Part shown: in pieces, positions 1 through 6,225 of the stretch
Layout of the letters: each line of letters begins with the position of its first letter
How positions within the stretch are numbered: the first letter of the stretch is position 1
NCBI GenBank assembly: GCA_964624255.1
Contig: CAZUWV010000054.1
Span: 1 to 10,618, forward strand
DNA from: JAUZQZ01 sp964624255
GTDB lineage: Bacteria; Pseudomonadota; Zetaproteobacteria; Mariprofundales; Mariprofundaceae
DNA: 10,618 nt
Direction of reading: 5' to 3'
Position numbers and translations under genes: made by a program
Notes under the pieces: model-generated
Databases searched by the model: none
What the model saw: the letters and a program-made list of their open reading frames with translations, nothing else
Told to the model about the DNA's origin: nothing

Positions 1-172
1 TCATACTGGATAACAGCTTAAATGACTGTCCAGAATCCGGGGTCCACTTTAGTGCATAGTTTTGACTAGCGGTTTGGGACAATAAAATTGCGGCTTCTTC
101 GCCACTACGACAACTTTCCTCTGCTAATATGCACAGTCTAGCAAAATTCTCTATAAATGGTAGACTCCGATA
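1..172 (-). pseudogene. Open reading frame fragment running off the window edge, no usable start
   Basis: Reading leftward on the minus strand from 172, a frame stays open for 57 codons to the window edge. It begins right after an in-frame TGA at 173-175. An ATG at 185-187 lies in the same frame four codons before that stop (Met-Ala-Ser-Lys-stop). The peptide contains segments such as ARLCILAEESCRSGEEAAIL that look protein-like, but I do not recognise a family. It could be the 5' end of a gene broken by a nonsense mutation, a gene fragment next to an insertion sequence, or chance: an open run of this length is not rare across three frames. The possible IS end at 27-51 overlaps it, so both readings are unlikely to be fully right. 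Confidence 0.2.
27..51. mobile_element. Possible terminal inverted repeat of an IS3-like insertion sequence
   Basis: Read inward on the minus strand, this stretch has two spaced direct GTGGACC / CTGGACA motifs beginning TAAAGTGGACCCC. The pattern resembles the ends of some IS3-family elements. If so, the element extends left out of the window and its outer end is near 51. No transposase, partner repeat or target duplication is visible. The resemblance is from memory of such ends and has not been tested. Confidence 0.28.
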
Positions 173-200
173 TCATTTTGAGGCCATAGACCAGCAGGTT

Positions 201-223
201 CACGGAATCACGCAATCTCCGTG
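201..223. repeat. Small inverted repeat downstream of the last gene
   Basis: CACGGA (201-206) and TCCGTG (218-223) form a six-base-pair stem with an 11-base loop, starting about 22 bases beyond the stop codon of the glycosyltransferase gene that ends at 245. GTTCAC (198-203) and GTGAAC (233-238) offer an alternative pairing. The position suits transcript termination at the end of the operon, but no T-run follows on the minus strand, so a canonical intrinsic terminator is not supported. Confidence 0.25.
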
Positions 224-244
224 GGCTTAGGTGTGAACAGAAAA

Positions 245-1402
245 TCACAAAGTATTATACAAACTCGCCATCCGTGCGCACAATTCCCGATATTGCCGAT
301 CACCACCAAATACTTGCTTATCAATCGATTGATATTTTTCCTTTACCTGCCGGTACTGCTCTTGCGTTAAGTCATCAAAAAACCGGATCAATGCATCGGC
401 ATAAGGCTCGGTGAAAGTCCAGCCCACACCATATCTTTCCACGAAACGCCCCATCTCATAGTTTTTTGAAGCCAATAGGGGAACCCCGAAATAACCGCCT
501 TCATACAGCCGGTTGGCAAGGCACCAAACCGAATTGTATTCCCTTTGAGAGAAATCAAAGCCCCAGACAAAAGCCACTCCGCTGTATAGTTTCCCCAAAT
601 CACTGGGATGAGCATATTCACCCACATAGGTGATATTATCGAATTCCTCCACTGTCTTGTGGAAATCCCCATGATCAATGGCAGCAGGATCGGGATAACC
701 GCCTAGCTCAAACGAGACCTTATGTGGCAGAGCCCTGGCAATCTGTTTGATCAACTGCCATGACCTACTGCATTTCAACATGCCAAAAAAACCGACAACC
801 CATACCTGCTCGCCTCCCTGTTCACTGGGCGCTGCTACTGGCATCAGCAATTCCATCGGCTCTGGATAGACCACATTCTCCAGCAGAAACCATTCGCCCC
901 GGTATTGTTGTATAGGCTGGAAATAGTTTGCCATAAAACCAGGGGATGTGGTAACCAACAGATGAATCCCTTTCATTGCCTGCTTCTCAAGAAAACGCAA
1001 AGTCGCCCCGAATGCATCTTGCCCCATGAAAGCACTCTGGATATCAGCTACCTCATAGACTATTACCATTTTCTTCCTGCACACTGCTTTCATAAACAAG
1101 GCCAGCAGCAACTGATCCAAATTAATCGCATAAAATACCCGGCTATCGCCAATCCTCCGACGTTCTTTCACTAGCCTGCCGATGGCCTTCATCAGGACTA
1201 TAATTCTCTGTAAATATTTCCTGTCCTTAATCTTTCCCAAATAGATATTATTCCATTCAGGCACATAGTCACGGTTATAACGCCGGCGCCAGAATGAGAC
1301 ACACAGGGTCTCCCATCCCAGCCCCGCAAAGGCGCGCATCCGCTTGATCAGCCGGGCGTCCGTGTAGTCAGAAGAGAAAACCGTTATTTTCTTGGCATCC
1401 AT
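245..1402 (-). CDS. GT-B fold glycosyltransferase (GT4-like)
   Basis: The 385-residue protein is probably a cytoplasmic glycosyltransferase adding a sugar to the lipid-linked repeat unit. The N-terminal Rossmann half has the usual opening strand and helix (ITVFSSDYTDARLIKRMRAF, 6-25), a donor-domain-like YAINLDQLLLALF (91-103), VIVYEVADIQ (113-122) where many GT4 enzymes have a Y-D/E-x-H-E-like motif, and TTSPGFMANYF (151-161). The C-terminal half starts at VVGFFGMLK (202-210) and includes ITYVGEYAHPSDLGKLY (257-273) and NRLYEGGYFGVPLLAS (297-312), which corresponds to the nucleotide-sugar-binding region of GT4 enzymes. The length is normal for the family and no membrane segment is evident. 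The start codon shares one base with the stop of the sulfotransferase gene (TAATG), and no strong ribosome binding site precedes it, which suggests translational coupling. Sugar donor and acceptor cannot be read from the sequence. Confidence 0.8.
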   Translation of the reverse strand: MDAKKITVFSSDYTDARLIKRMRAFAGLGWETLCVSFWRRRYNRDYVPEWNNIYLGKIKDRKYLQRIIVLMKAIGRLVKERRRIGDSRVFYAINLDQLLLALFMKAVCRKKMVIVYEVADIQSAFMGQDAFGATLRFLEKQAMKGIHLLVTTSPGFMANYFQPIQQYRGEWFLLENVVYPEPMELLMPVAAPSEQGGEQVWVVGFFGMLKCSRSWQLIKQIARALPHKVSFELGGYPDPAAIDHGDFHKTVEEFDNITYVGEYAHPSDLGKLYSGVAFVWGFDFSQREYNSVWCLANRLYEGGYFGVPLLASKNYEMGRFVERYGVGWTFTEPYADALIRFFDDLTQEQYRQVKEKYQSIDKQVFGGDRQYRELCARMASLYNTL

Positions 1403-2511
1403 TATTCACTGCCAACCGGGACGTCACTGCCATACTGGTAAACCGTTATATCCAATCGATCCAAGATATCAAAAGCCACCCGCTCCTCTTGTCGAGATAG
1501 CTCACGGCGCCAGCGGCTAATGATATTACAGCCATCTCCATCCTTGATCGCAGCACGGGCATCCGTCGTGCTTAGATCCCGTGTCGACTTCGAGGGTCTG
1601 CTGATTTTCTCTCGCATCCTTAAGATATCGGCAAGATGTAAATACTTAGAAAGTTTTTCTATCGTCTCATCCGGGTTAAGGATCAAAGCCTCATAGCTGA
1701 TATACAACCAGTGTGGGCGCTGAGCAATCAGACGTAACGCAATCATGTTCTCCAGGCACCAGTTAAGAATATGCTTCTGGAACAGGGTACCGTTAAGCAG
1801 CATGCACTCGGCATAGTCCGCTTGATCAGGATCGAGGTAATTACGTACAAAATCATGGTCATGCAGATAAGCGCGCGCAGTCAATCCCCACTGATTACGC
1901 ATGATGGATAGCACCGTGGGAATAGGATGACGGGTGGAATATACAATATATACAGGGAAGTTTCGATCAACCCAGTCAATAATACCCTTGGCATCTACAA
2001 TCTTTAGCACTAACCGATTGGCCAGAAAATCAAAATCTCGTCGCCAGAATCGCCAGGGCGTCTGCACATTAAGCACGCCAGAGAATATTTTCTCCAGATA
2101 CGTCCGGATCATTGCCTCATCATCCTCATTCAACGAGATCACTTGGCTGCGATCGAATATCGGAAGATGGCGGACCTGACCTGATAAGGAAGAATTCAAT
2201 GAAAAAGGCTGGTCACAAAACCTAACTCCCCGATTAGTGGCAATCAATTCCATCAAATGGGTGCTGCCGCCTCTCCGTGTCGAGAACAGGCAGATATTCT
2301 TTTCATCGCCCTGCTCATAACGATTGAATAGATACCAGATCGATTCTTTAAACAGGTCTTTTCCTGCGCGTTGGAGATTTGATGAATCTGATCTCAAGAA
2401 TCTAACCTCACAGAAAGGATTTATCCAATAGGTTTCTAGTGAAATTTTCTGAACAATATTTATTAAAATGATTTTTTTTACTAGCTCTACATTGTCTGGA
2501 AAACCCGACAT
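1402..2511 (-). CDS. Sulfotransferase (PAPS-dependent type)
   Basis: The 369-residue protein fits the P-loop sulfotransferase superfamily, which transfers sulfate from 3'-phosphoadenosine-5'-phosphosulfate (PAPS) to carbohydrate or other acceptors. NICLFSTRRGGSTHLMELIA (72-91) matches the 5'-phosphosulfate-binding loop, normally written S-x-P-R-S-G-T/S-T, here with R-R-G-G-S-T. VYIVYSTRHPIPTVLSIMRN (187-206) matches the 3'-phosphate-binding motif, with Arg194 and Ser202 at the expected spacing. The tail (ISRWRRELSRQEERVAFDIL, 331-350) is typical of the family's C-terminal helix region. About 70 residues precede the P-loop. The ATG at 2511 is the first start after an in-frame TGA. An AAGG lies against it, too close for an ideal ribosome binding site, so the exact start is uncertain. 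Its location between polysaccharide genes suggests that the exported glycan, not a small metabolite, is the sulfate acceptor; that is inference. Confidence 0.82.
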   Translation of the reverse strand: MSGFPDNVELVKKIILINIVQKISLETYWINPFCEVRFLRSDSSNLQRAGKDLFKESIWYLFNRYEQGDEKNICLFSTRRGGSTHLMELIATNRGVRFCDQPFSLNSSLSGQVRHLPIFDRSQVISLNEDDEAMIRTYLEKIFSGVLNVQTPWRFWRRDFDFLANRLVLKIVDAKGIIDWVDRNFPVYIVYSTRHPIPTVLSIMRNQWGLTARAYLHDHDFVRNYLDPDQADYAECMLLNGTLFQKHILNWCLENMIALRLIAQRPHWLYISYEALILNPDETIEKLSKYLHLADILRMREKISRPSKSTRDLSTTDARAAIKDGDGCNIISRWRRELSRQEERVAFDILDRLDITVYQYGSDVPVGSE

Positions 2512-2691
2512 CCTTCATCAAGACGGGTGCACCATATAAGACTATTTTAAACATAAATATTTCTACCTTCTGATTGCCGAATGTAATATGAAGAATTCCA
2601 TTGAACAAAGTACGATAAAATACACAGTATATGATATTGGTTTATTTCAGCCATCGTATAGGCACCCGATAAATAAGCTTGAACCATCGAT
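2512..2691 (-). promoter_or_regulatory. AT-rich 180-base gap, possible internal promoter
   Basis: This is a clear break in an otherwise tightly spaced gene row. On the minus strand it contains a TATACT at 2626-2631, close to the sigma-70 -10 consensus. The -35 position 17 bases upstream is poor (ATGGCT), so a promoter is only suggested. A promoter here would drive the sulfotransferase and the terminal glycosyltransferase, with a leader of about 110 bases. Short frames cross the gap, but none has a convincing start or family match. Confidence 0.25.
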
Positions 2692-4074
2692 TCATTCCCT
2701 TGTGGGTAACTTTTCCGATAATCTAGAAAGGGCAATGCAGTCACGGTCACCCAGCATAAAAATTTTGCCTTGCGTTAAAACCAACCCCAAGCACAAACCC
2801 ATGAACATTGCTGCTAAGCGTGATCCTAGCGGATCTGAAGTAAATCCCATTCCGATAAATGCAAAATACCCGAGTACCCCAATCCAGAGGGGTCGCACCT
2901 GCGAGTTTCGCCATGATTGGGTCCTTAAGAGAGCACCCAGCAAGCGAAAAGAACGGACGGCACCCGCCAGCAAGACCAATGCCGCGATCGACCCAACGAT
3001 GAATCCGCTGTAGAAAAAAAACGTCATCCACATAAACTCGCCTGGAAACCAAACGGAACGGCCTGCATGCGGTCCTAAATATTTAAGTATCCATGGAAAG
3101 TCAGATATAGGCCAGGGATAGCTGTTACCGAATCCTTGCCCGGTCAGCCAACTGACAGGGTGGGCAGTAAGCGCCTGGAATTGCCCAACGATAGCCGCGA
3201 CACGGGTCCAAAAGGCGACATCGCGCGCCGCGCCAAATCCGCGATGTCCCCAACGCATAATAACCTCGGGGTAAAACAACATAGCCGCTGATAAAGCCAC
3301 GCCAACCATCATCACCGCAAACACAGAAGCCCAGATGAGGGGGCGTGGTAATTTCGCTGTATGCAAGGCATTCCAAAAAGTAGCTAGCAGGACAACCCCA
3401 GCTACAAACCCTACCATTAAAAGCATGCCTCGGGTGACCGAGAGGGCGATAATCCCAAGCGTGATAGTCAACAAGAAGAGTGCCCACAGCCTCCGTCGAC
3501 GAGCGAAGAACAGATCGTAACCCGCTACAACAATCAATAGAGGAATCAGTGGGCTTAGGATTTGATAGCGGATTGTCCCTGCGCCTTCGCCTGTAAAATA
3601 GAAGCCCCATCCGAGAGTAAAGACCAGAGAAACGATGGCTGCGGCCAACATTACAGAGACAATCAATTTTGCGCCGTGAGGATCCCGTGCTACCCACGAA
3701 GCAACCAGAAAGCCTTCAAGGAAAAGTATGAAGGGATAGGCAATCCGGATAAAGTGCGCGAAAGGCACTGTATTGACTAGGGCGCCTACTGCACCGGTCA
3801 GCAGAAAAGCGGCCCACCCCCAGAACACGAACGCACCAAGCCCATGTCGGGGCACTGTAAAGCGGTAGCTCAGCGCCAACAGCAAGAACGTAGCGATATT
3901 CAACCCCGCCATGAGAAACTGAATCAGTGCCCCCCCCACTTGACCCTTGAAGTCCAGGGCGAACGAAATAACGAACAGGATTGTCAGGATTCGCCGTTGC
4001 CCGTTCATTCGTCGCACAGCAGGCTGCTCCACGAAAATACCGACGTCATATGTTGCAATTGCCATAGGCCTCAT
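2692..4074 (-). CDS. Polytopic O-antigen polymerase/ligase-like membrane protein (Wzy candidate)
   Basis: The 460-residue inner-membrane protein has about ten or more hydrophobic segments, for example around 29-41, 46-69, 80-100, 109-127, 136-160, 171-190, 196-212, 216-235, 247-268, 349-372 and 396-412. It has the signature of the Wzy_C/O-antigen ligase superfamily: a membrane-edge SVTRGML (212-218) corresponding to the S-R-G motif, HPVSWLTGQGFG (305-316), and a large presumed periplasmic stretch (about 270-348) holding HAGRSVWFPGEF (336-347), where family members carry a conserved His. It probably polymerises the repeat unit in the periplasm; a ligase role cannot be excluded because another superfamily member lies at 7784-9559. 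I chose the ATG at 4072-4074 because it overlaps the preceding gene's stop as ATGA, which signals coupling. An upstream ATG at 4134 would lengthen the 63-base overlap needlessly, and a further ATG at 4063-4065 has a GAGG before it. Confidence 0.72.
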   Translation of the reverse strand: MRPMAIATYDVGIFVEQPAVRRMNGQRRILTILFVISFALDFKGQVGGALIQFLMAGLNIATFLLLALSYRFTVPRHGLGAFVFWGWAAFLLTGAVGALVNTVPFAHFIRIAYPFILFLEGFLVASWVARDPHGAKLIVSVMLAAAIVSLVFTLGWGFYFTGEGAGTIRYQILSPLIPLLIVVAGYDLFFARRRRLWALFLLTITLGIIALSVTRGMLLMVGFVAGVVLLATFWNALHTAKLPRPLIWASVFAVMMVGVALSAAMLFYPEVIMRWGHRGFGAARDVAFWTRVAAIVGQFQALTAHPVSWLTGQGFGNSYPWPISDFPWILKYLGPHAGRSVWFPGEFMWMTFFFYSGFIVGSIAALVLLAGAVRSFRLLGALLRTQSWRNSQVRPLWIGVLGYFAFIGMGFTSDPLGSRLAAMFMGLCLGLVLTQGKIFMLGDRDCIALSRLSEKLPTRE

Positions 4075-5288
4075 ACTTCCATCAAGGCCCGGGCGAGGGC
4101 GTCCTGAGCGTCTGAGAAGACAGGCGGGTGCCACGCATCTGCTCGGCTATTATTTTGCCTCCCCATCTTCTCTCCCAACAAAATATCGACGGCCATAGTC
4201 ACCTCAGCCGTGTCCACCGGATTTATAGTCTGCCCGAGGCCATGATGTTGCGTCTGCCAGCCGAGGACACCCTCTTTGCAGGCCAAAACCGGGCGTCCTG
4301 CGCTAGCCGCCTGCACAAGGACACCACTGGCATTGTAATGCCCCCGGTATCCCAGCCAGATAATATCGGCCGCGGCGAACAGTGTAAACTCTTCCGCAGG
4401 TTCGATGAAACGATCGAGGATCTTGAGCCGCCCCGCGTCGCGTAGGGTTCGGACCCAGGGTTCAGCCAGCATCTCCCGGATACCAGGCCCCGTCACCTTA
4501 CCGGCCAGAAGCACGTCGACAACGGTCGAAAAACCGGGGGTAGCTAACGCCCGTAAGAGTTCGACTACGCCCTTACGAGCCGTGACAGCGCCATAAAGGA
4601 GAATCAGCTTACGCTCCGGCGCCAAACCAAATTTTCGCTTGGCTTCGCTCCGCGCAGGCACCCCCCCAACATCCGCCGGCTCCGGGAAAAAAGAGACTTT
4701 ACTCGAAACTTTCCGCATGTCCGTGAGATAATTCGCAAGGGGTTCATCTATAGTGAGTAACTTGCGCAAATAGTGATCGCGGAGAACACGGAAAAACAGC
4801 GCTTTCTTGACTCTAGCGAGCGTGGGTCGGGGCGCTAAGACTCCCATTGAGCGGTAGTGGAACGAAGGCCGCATGGCCAAACCGACCCAGGGGCAGCGCC
4901 CGAAGGGTGAACCAAGCAGGCCAATGGCGTACAGGCAGTAGTCCATATAGGGCAGAAAGATCATATCCGGTCGCACGCTGTCGGCATACGTTTTATACCA
5001 TATGCGGAAGAGCCGCCAATAAGCGTGCTCACGGGCAACCAAACTGAGCGCGCCACCCATTTCTCCAGAAGGCAAGGCCCTGGGTGCCACAGCTCCGATG
5101 AGTTGCAGTGAACCCGAACCTTTGTTGAATGCAGTTTTAGCCAATGCCCGCATGGACGGATGCGCCATCGTTTCCGGTAATGTAACGATGGTGACCTCGA
5201 ATCCGCGCTCGACCAAGCCGGTGGCCATCCACTGCAAGTACGGCCCATGATGACCGATGGCGTGGGGTTCGAAGATTAGTACTTTCAT
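4071..5288 (-). CDS. GT4 family glycosyltransferase
   Basis: The 405-residue GT-B enzyme probably adds one sugar of the repeat unit at the cytoplasmic membrane face. The N-terminal domain opens with MKVLIFEPHAIGHHGPYLQW (1-20), the usual strand plus glycine-rich acceptor-side loop. The C-terminal domain begins at LILLYGAVTARKGVVELLRA (228-247), with VDVLLAGKVTGPG (257-269), KILDRFIEPAEEFTLFAAAD (289-308) and the nucleotide-sugar segment GHYNASGVLVQAASAGRPVL (316-335). In that segment the first Glu of the classical E-x7-E pair is not obvious, and Gln326 lies where the second Glu usually is. I chose the ATG at 5286-5288 because it puts the first beta strand at the N-terminus as in related proteins. 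An ATG at 5301-5303 or a TTG at 5325-5327 would add 5 or 13 residues; none has a good ribosome binding site. Its stop overlaps the next gene's start (ATGA). Confidence 0.82.
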   Translation of the reverse strand: MKVLIFEPHAIGHHGPYLQWMATGLVERGFEVTIVTLPETMAHPSMRALAKTAFNKGSGSLQLIGAVAPRALPSGEMGGALSLVAREHAYWRLFRIWYKTYADSVRPDMIFLPYMDYCLYAIGLLGSPFGRCPWVGLAMRPSFHYRSMGVLAPRPTLARVKKALFFRVLRDHYLRKLLTIDEPLANYLTDMRKVSSKVSFFPEPADVGGVPARSEAKRKFGLAPERKLILLYGAVTARKGVVELLRALATPGFSTVVDVLLAGKVTGPGIREMLAEPWVRTLRDAGRLKILDRFIEPAEEFTLFAAADIIWLGYRGHYNASGVLVQAASAGRPVLACKEGVLGWQTQHHGLGQTINPVDTAEVTMAVDILLGEKMGRQNNSRADAWHPPVFSDAQDALARALMEV

Positions 5289-5339
5289 GGACTCAGACAA
5301 CATCGAACAGCTACCGCCAAGTGACAATGAATCTAAACT

Positions 5340-6053
5340 TCATACTGAATACAACCCAATATGGTTTAATAACGAACGAAGATAATCCTTGCTTTCATGC
5401 GCATATTCCTTTCCAAGGGTTGCGCTAGAACCTGCAATTTTTGGGAATAAGGGAAACGATTTAATGTATCTTGAGTTCTTCAGCAGCCTGTAAAACTCAT
5501 GCTCAAGATAATATTTTTGGAGATCGTTAACCGCAAAATATGATTTCGACAGCCATTTCTCATAAAATTCTGACTGAACATAGAAAAAACGGGTATCAAC
5601 TTGAAGATTCGTGTTTAATCGCGTCGCCATTAACTTGAAATAGTTACCCGCTGGATTTATTTTTTTGTTTATTTCTGTAAAATTCTTTACATTAAGTCTT
5701 CCTGAGATTTTATAAAATGCCCCCTGTGTAGACTCTATTACACGACTATGGTGCAATGCGTACTCTATAATTTCACCTTCACCATAACCTTTTCCGTATT
5801 CAGCCACCTTATTCGCATCACCAGAAAAACAAATATATTCAAATTGTTTCCCGGCATCATCGGCAAGAAATTTTAGCTCGACACCAAGAGATTCGTTATC
5901 TGTGTTTTCACAAACAACCAAACAGCTCACTGCGGGACTCCGCAACCACTCCGCACAAGCAGAAATGTATTGAGCGCGCCGTTCCTCCATCGTGCTCAAT
6001 ACAGTATTTGGATCATTACATACAACAGAAGCAGTTGCTAATACAATAGCCAT
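5340..6053 (-). CDS. AT-rich polysaccharide-locus protein, possible GT-A type glycosyltransferase
   Basis: I do not firmly recognise this 237-residue soluble protein. The opening MAIVLATASVVCNDPNTVLS (1-20) and the strand SCLVVCENT (43-51) look like the start of a nucleotide-binding alpha/beta domain. KGYGEGEIIEYAL (88-100) followed by FYKISGRLNVKNF (113-125) is a pattern I associate with small glycosyltransferase-like proteins of capsule and LPS loci. VDTRFFYV (152-159) and YYLEHEFYRLL (181-191) could hold catalytic or metal-binding acids. There are no membrane segments or signal peptide. Base composition is strikingly AT-rich for this locus (22 G/C in the 60 bases at 5581-5640), which suggests a separate origin. 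Its ATG lies two bases beyond the stop of the small ORF at 6056-6154 and has only a weak ribosome binding site (GGGCG), so expression may depend on coupling to that ORF. Confidence 0.6.
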   Translation of the reverse strand: MAIVLATASVVCNDPNTVLSTMEERRAQYISACAEWLRSPAVSCLVVCENTDNESLGVELKFLADDAGKQFEYICFSGDANKVAEYGKGYGEGEIIEYALHHSRVIESTQGAFYKISGRLNVKNFTEINKKINPAGNYFKLMATRLNTNLQVDTRFFYVQSEFYEKWLSKSYFAVNDLQKYYLEHEFYRLLKNSRYIKSFPLFPKIAGSSATLGKEYAHESKDYLRSLLNHIGLYSV

Positions 6054-6055
6054 AA

Positions 6056-6154
6056 TTATCGCCCAATAGTAAATACTTCACCAGATAAAGCAGATTGCTT
6101 CAGATTACGGGAACAACTGAAGGTCTGGATCGTGTCTTCACATTTCACATCCAT
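6056..6154 (-). CDS. Small ORF of 32 codons with a strong ribosome binding site
   Basis: The predicted peptide starts MDVKCEDTIQTFS and ends GEVFTIGR. GAGGTGG at 6162-6168 lies seven bases before the ATG; it matches the anti-Shine-Dalgarno sequence well and is the clearest ribosome binding site I found in the window. The stop is followed two bases later by the ATG of the 5340-6053 gene (TAATTATG), so the pair is arranged for translational coupling. No family is recognised and no membrane segment is present; two Cys occur in the first 14 residues. It may be a true small protein, a leader that delivers ribosomes to the next gene, or the truncated 5' end of a lost gene at an import junction. A longer form starting at ATGs near 6220 is possible but has no ribosome binding site. 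Confidence 0.4.
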   Translation of the reverse strand: MDVKCEDTIQTFSCSRNLKQSALSGEVFTIGR

Positions 6155-6183
6155 TGTCTTTCCACCTCTAATTTCTGAATTAT

Positions 6184-6203
6184 GTGCATGCTGGCCCATG
6201 CAC
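6184..6203. repeat. Perfect inverted repeat between the flippase gene and the AT-rich segment
   Basis: GTGCATG (6184-6190) and CATGCAC (6197-6203) form a perfect seven-base-pair stem around a six-base loop. It lies 22 bases beyond the flippase stop and about 30 bases before the small ORF's start. There is no T-run after it on the minus strand, so a canonical intrinsic terminator is unlikely. It could be an mRNA stem that separates flippase translation from the next start, a protein-binding palindrome, or a mark of the recombination joint where base composition changes. Confidence 0.4.
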
Positions 6204-6225
6204 GGCATCAGCCATTGCATCCGGC

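Noticed and set aside
2547..2750. A 67-codon minus-strand frame across the sulfotransferase upstream gap
   Set aside because: It overlaps the end of the polymerase-like gene, has no ribosome binding site, and shows no recognisable domain.
2588..3013. A 141-codon plus-strand frame opposite the polymerase-like gene
   Set aside because: It lies mostly antisense to a well-supported membrane protein gene and has low-complexity Lys/Pro/Ser/Thr content without motifs.
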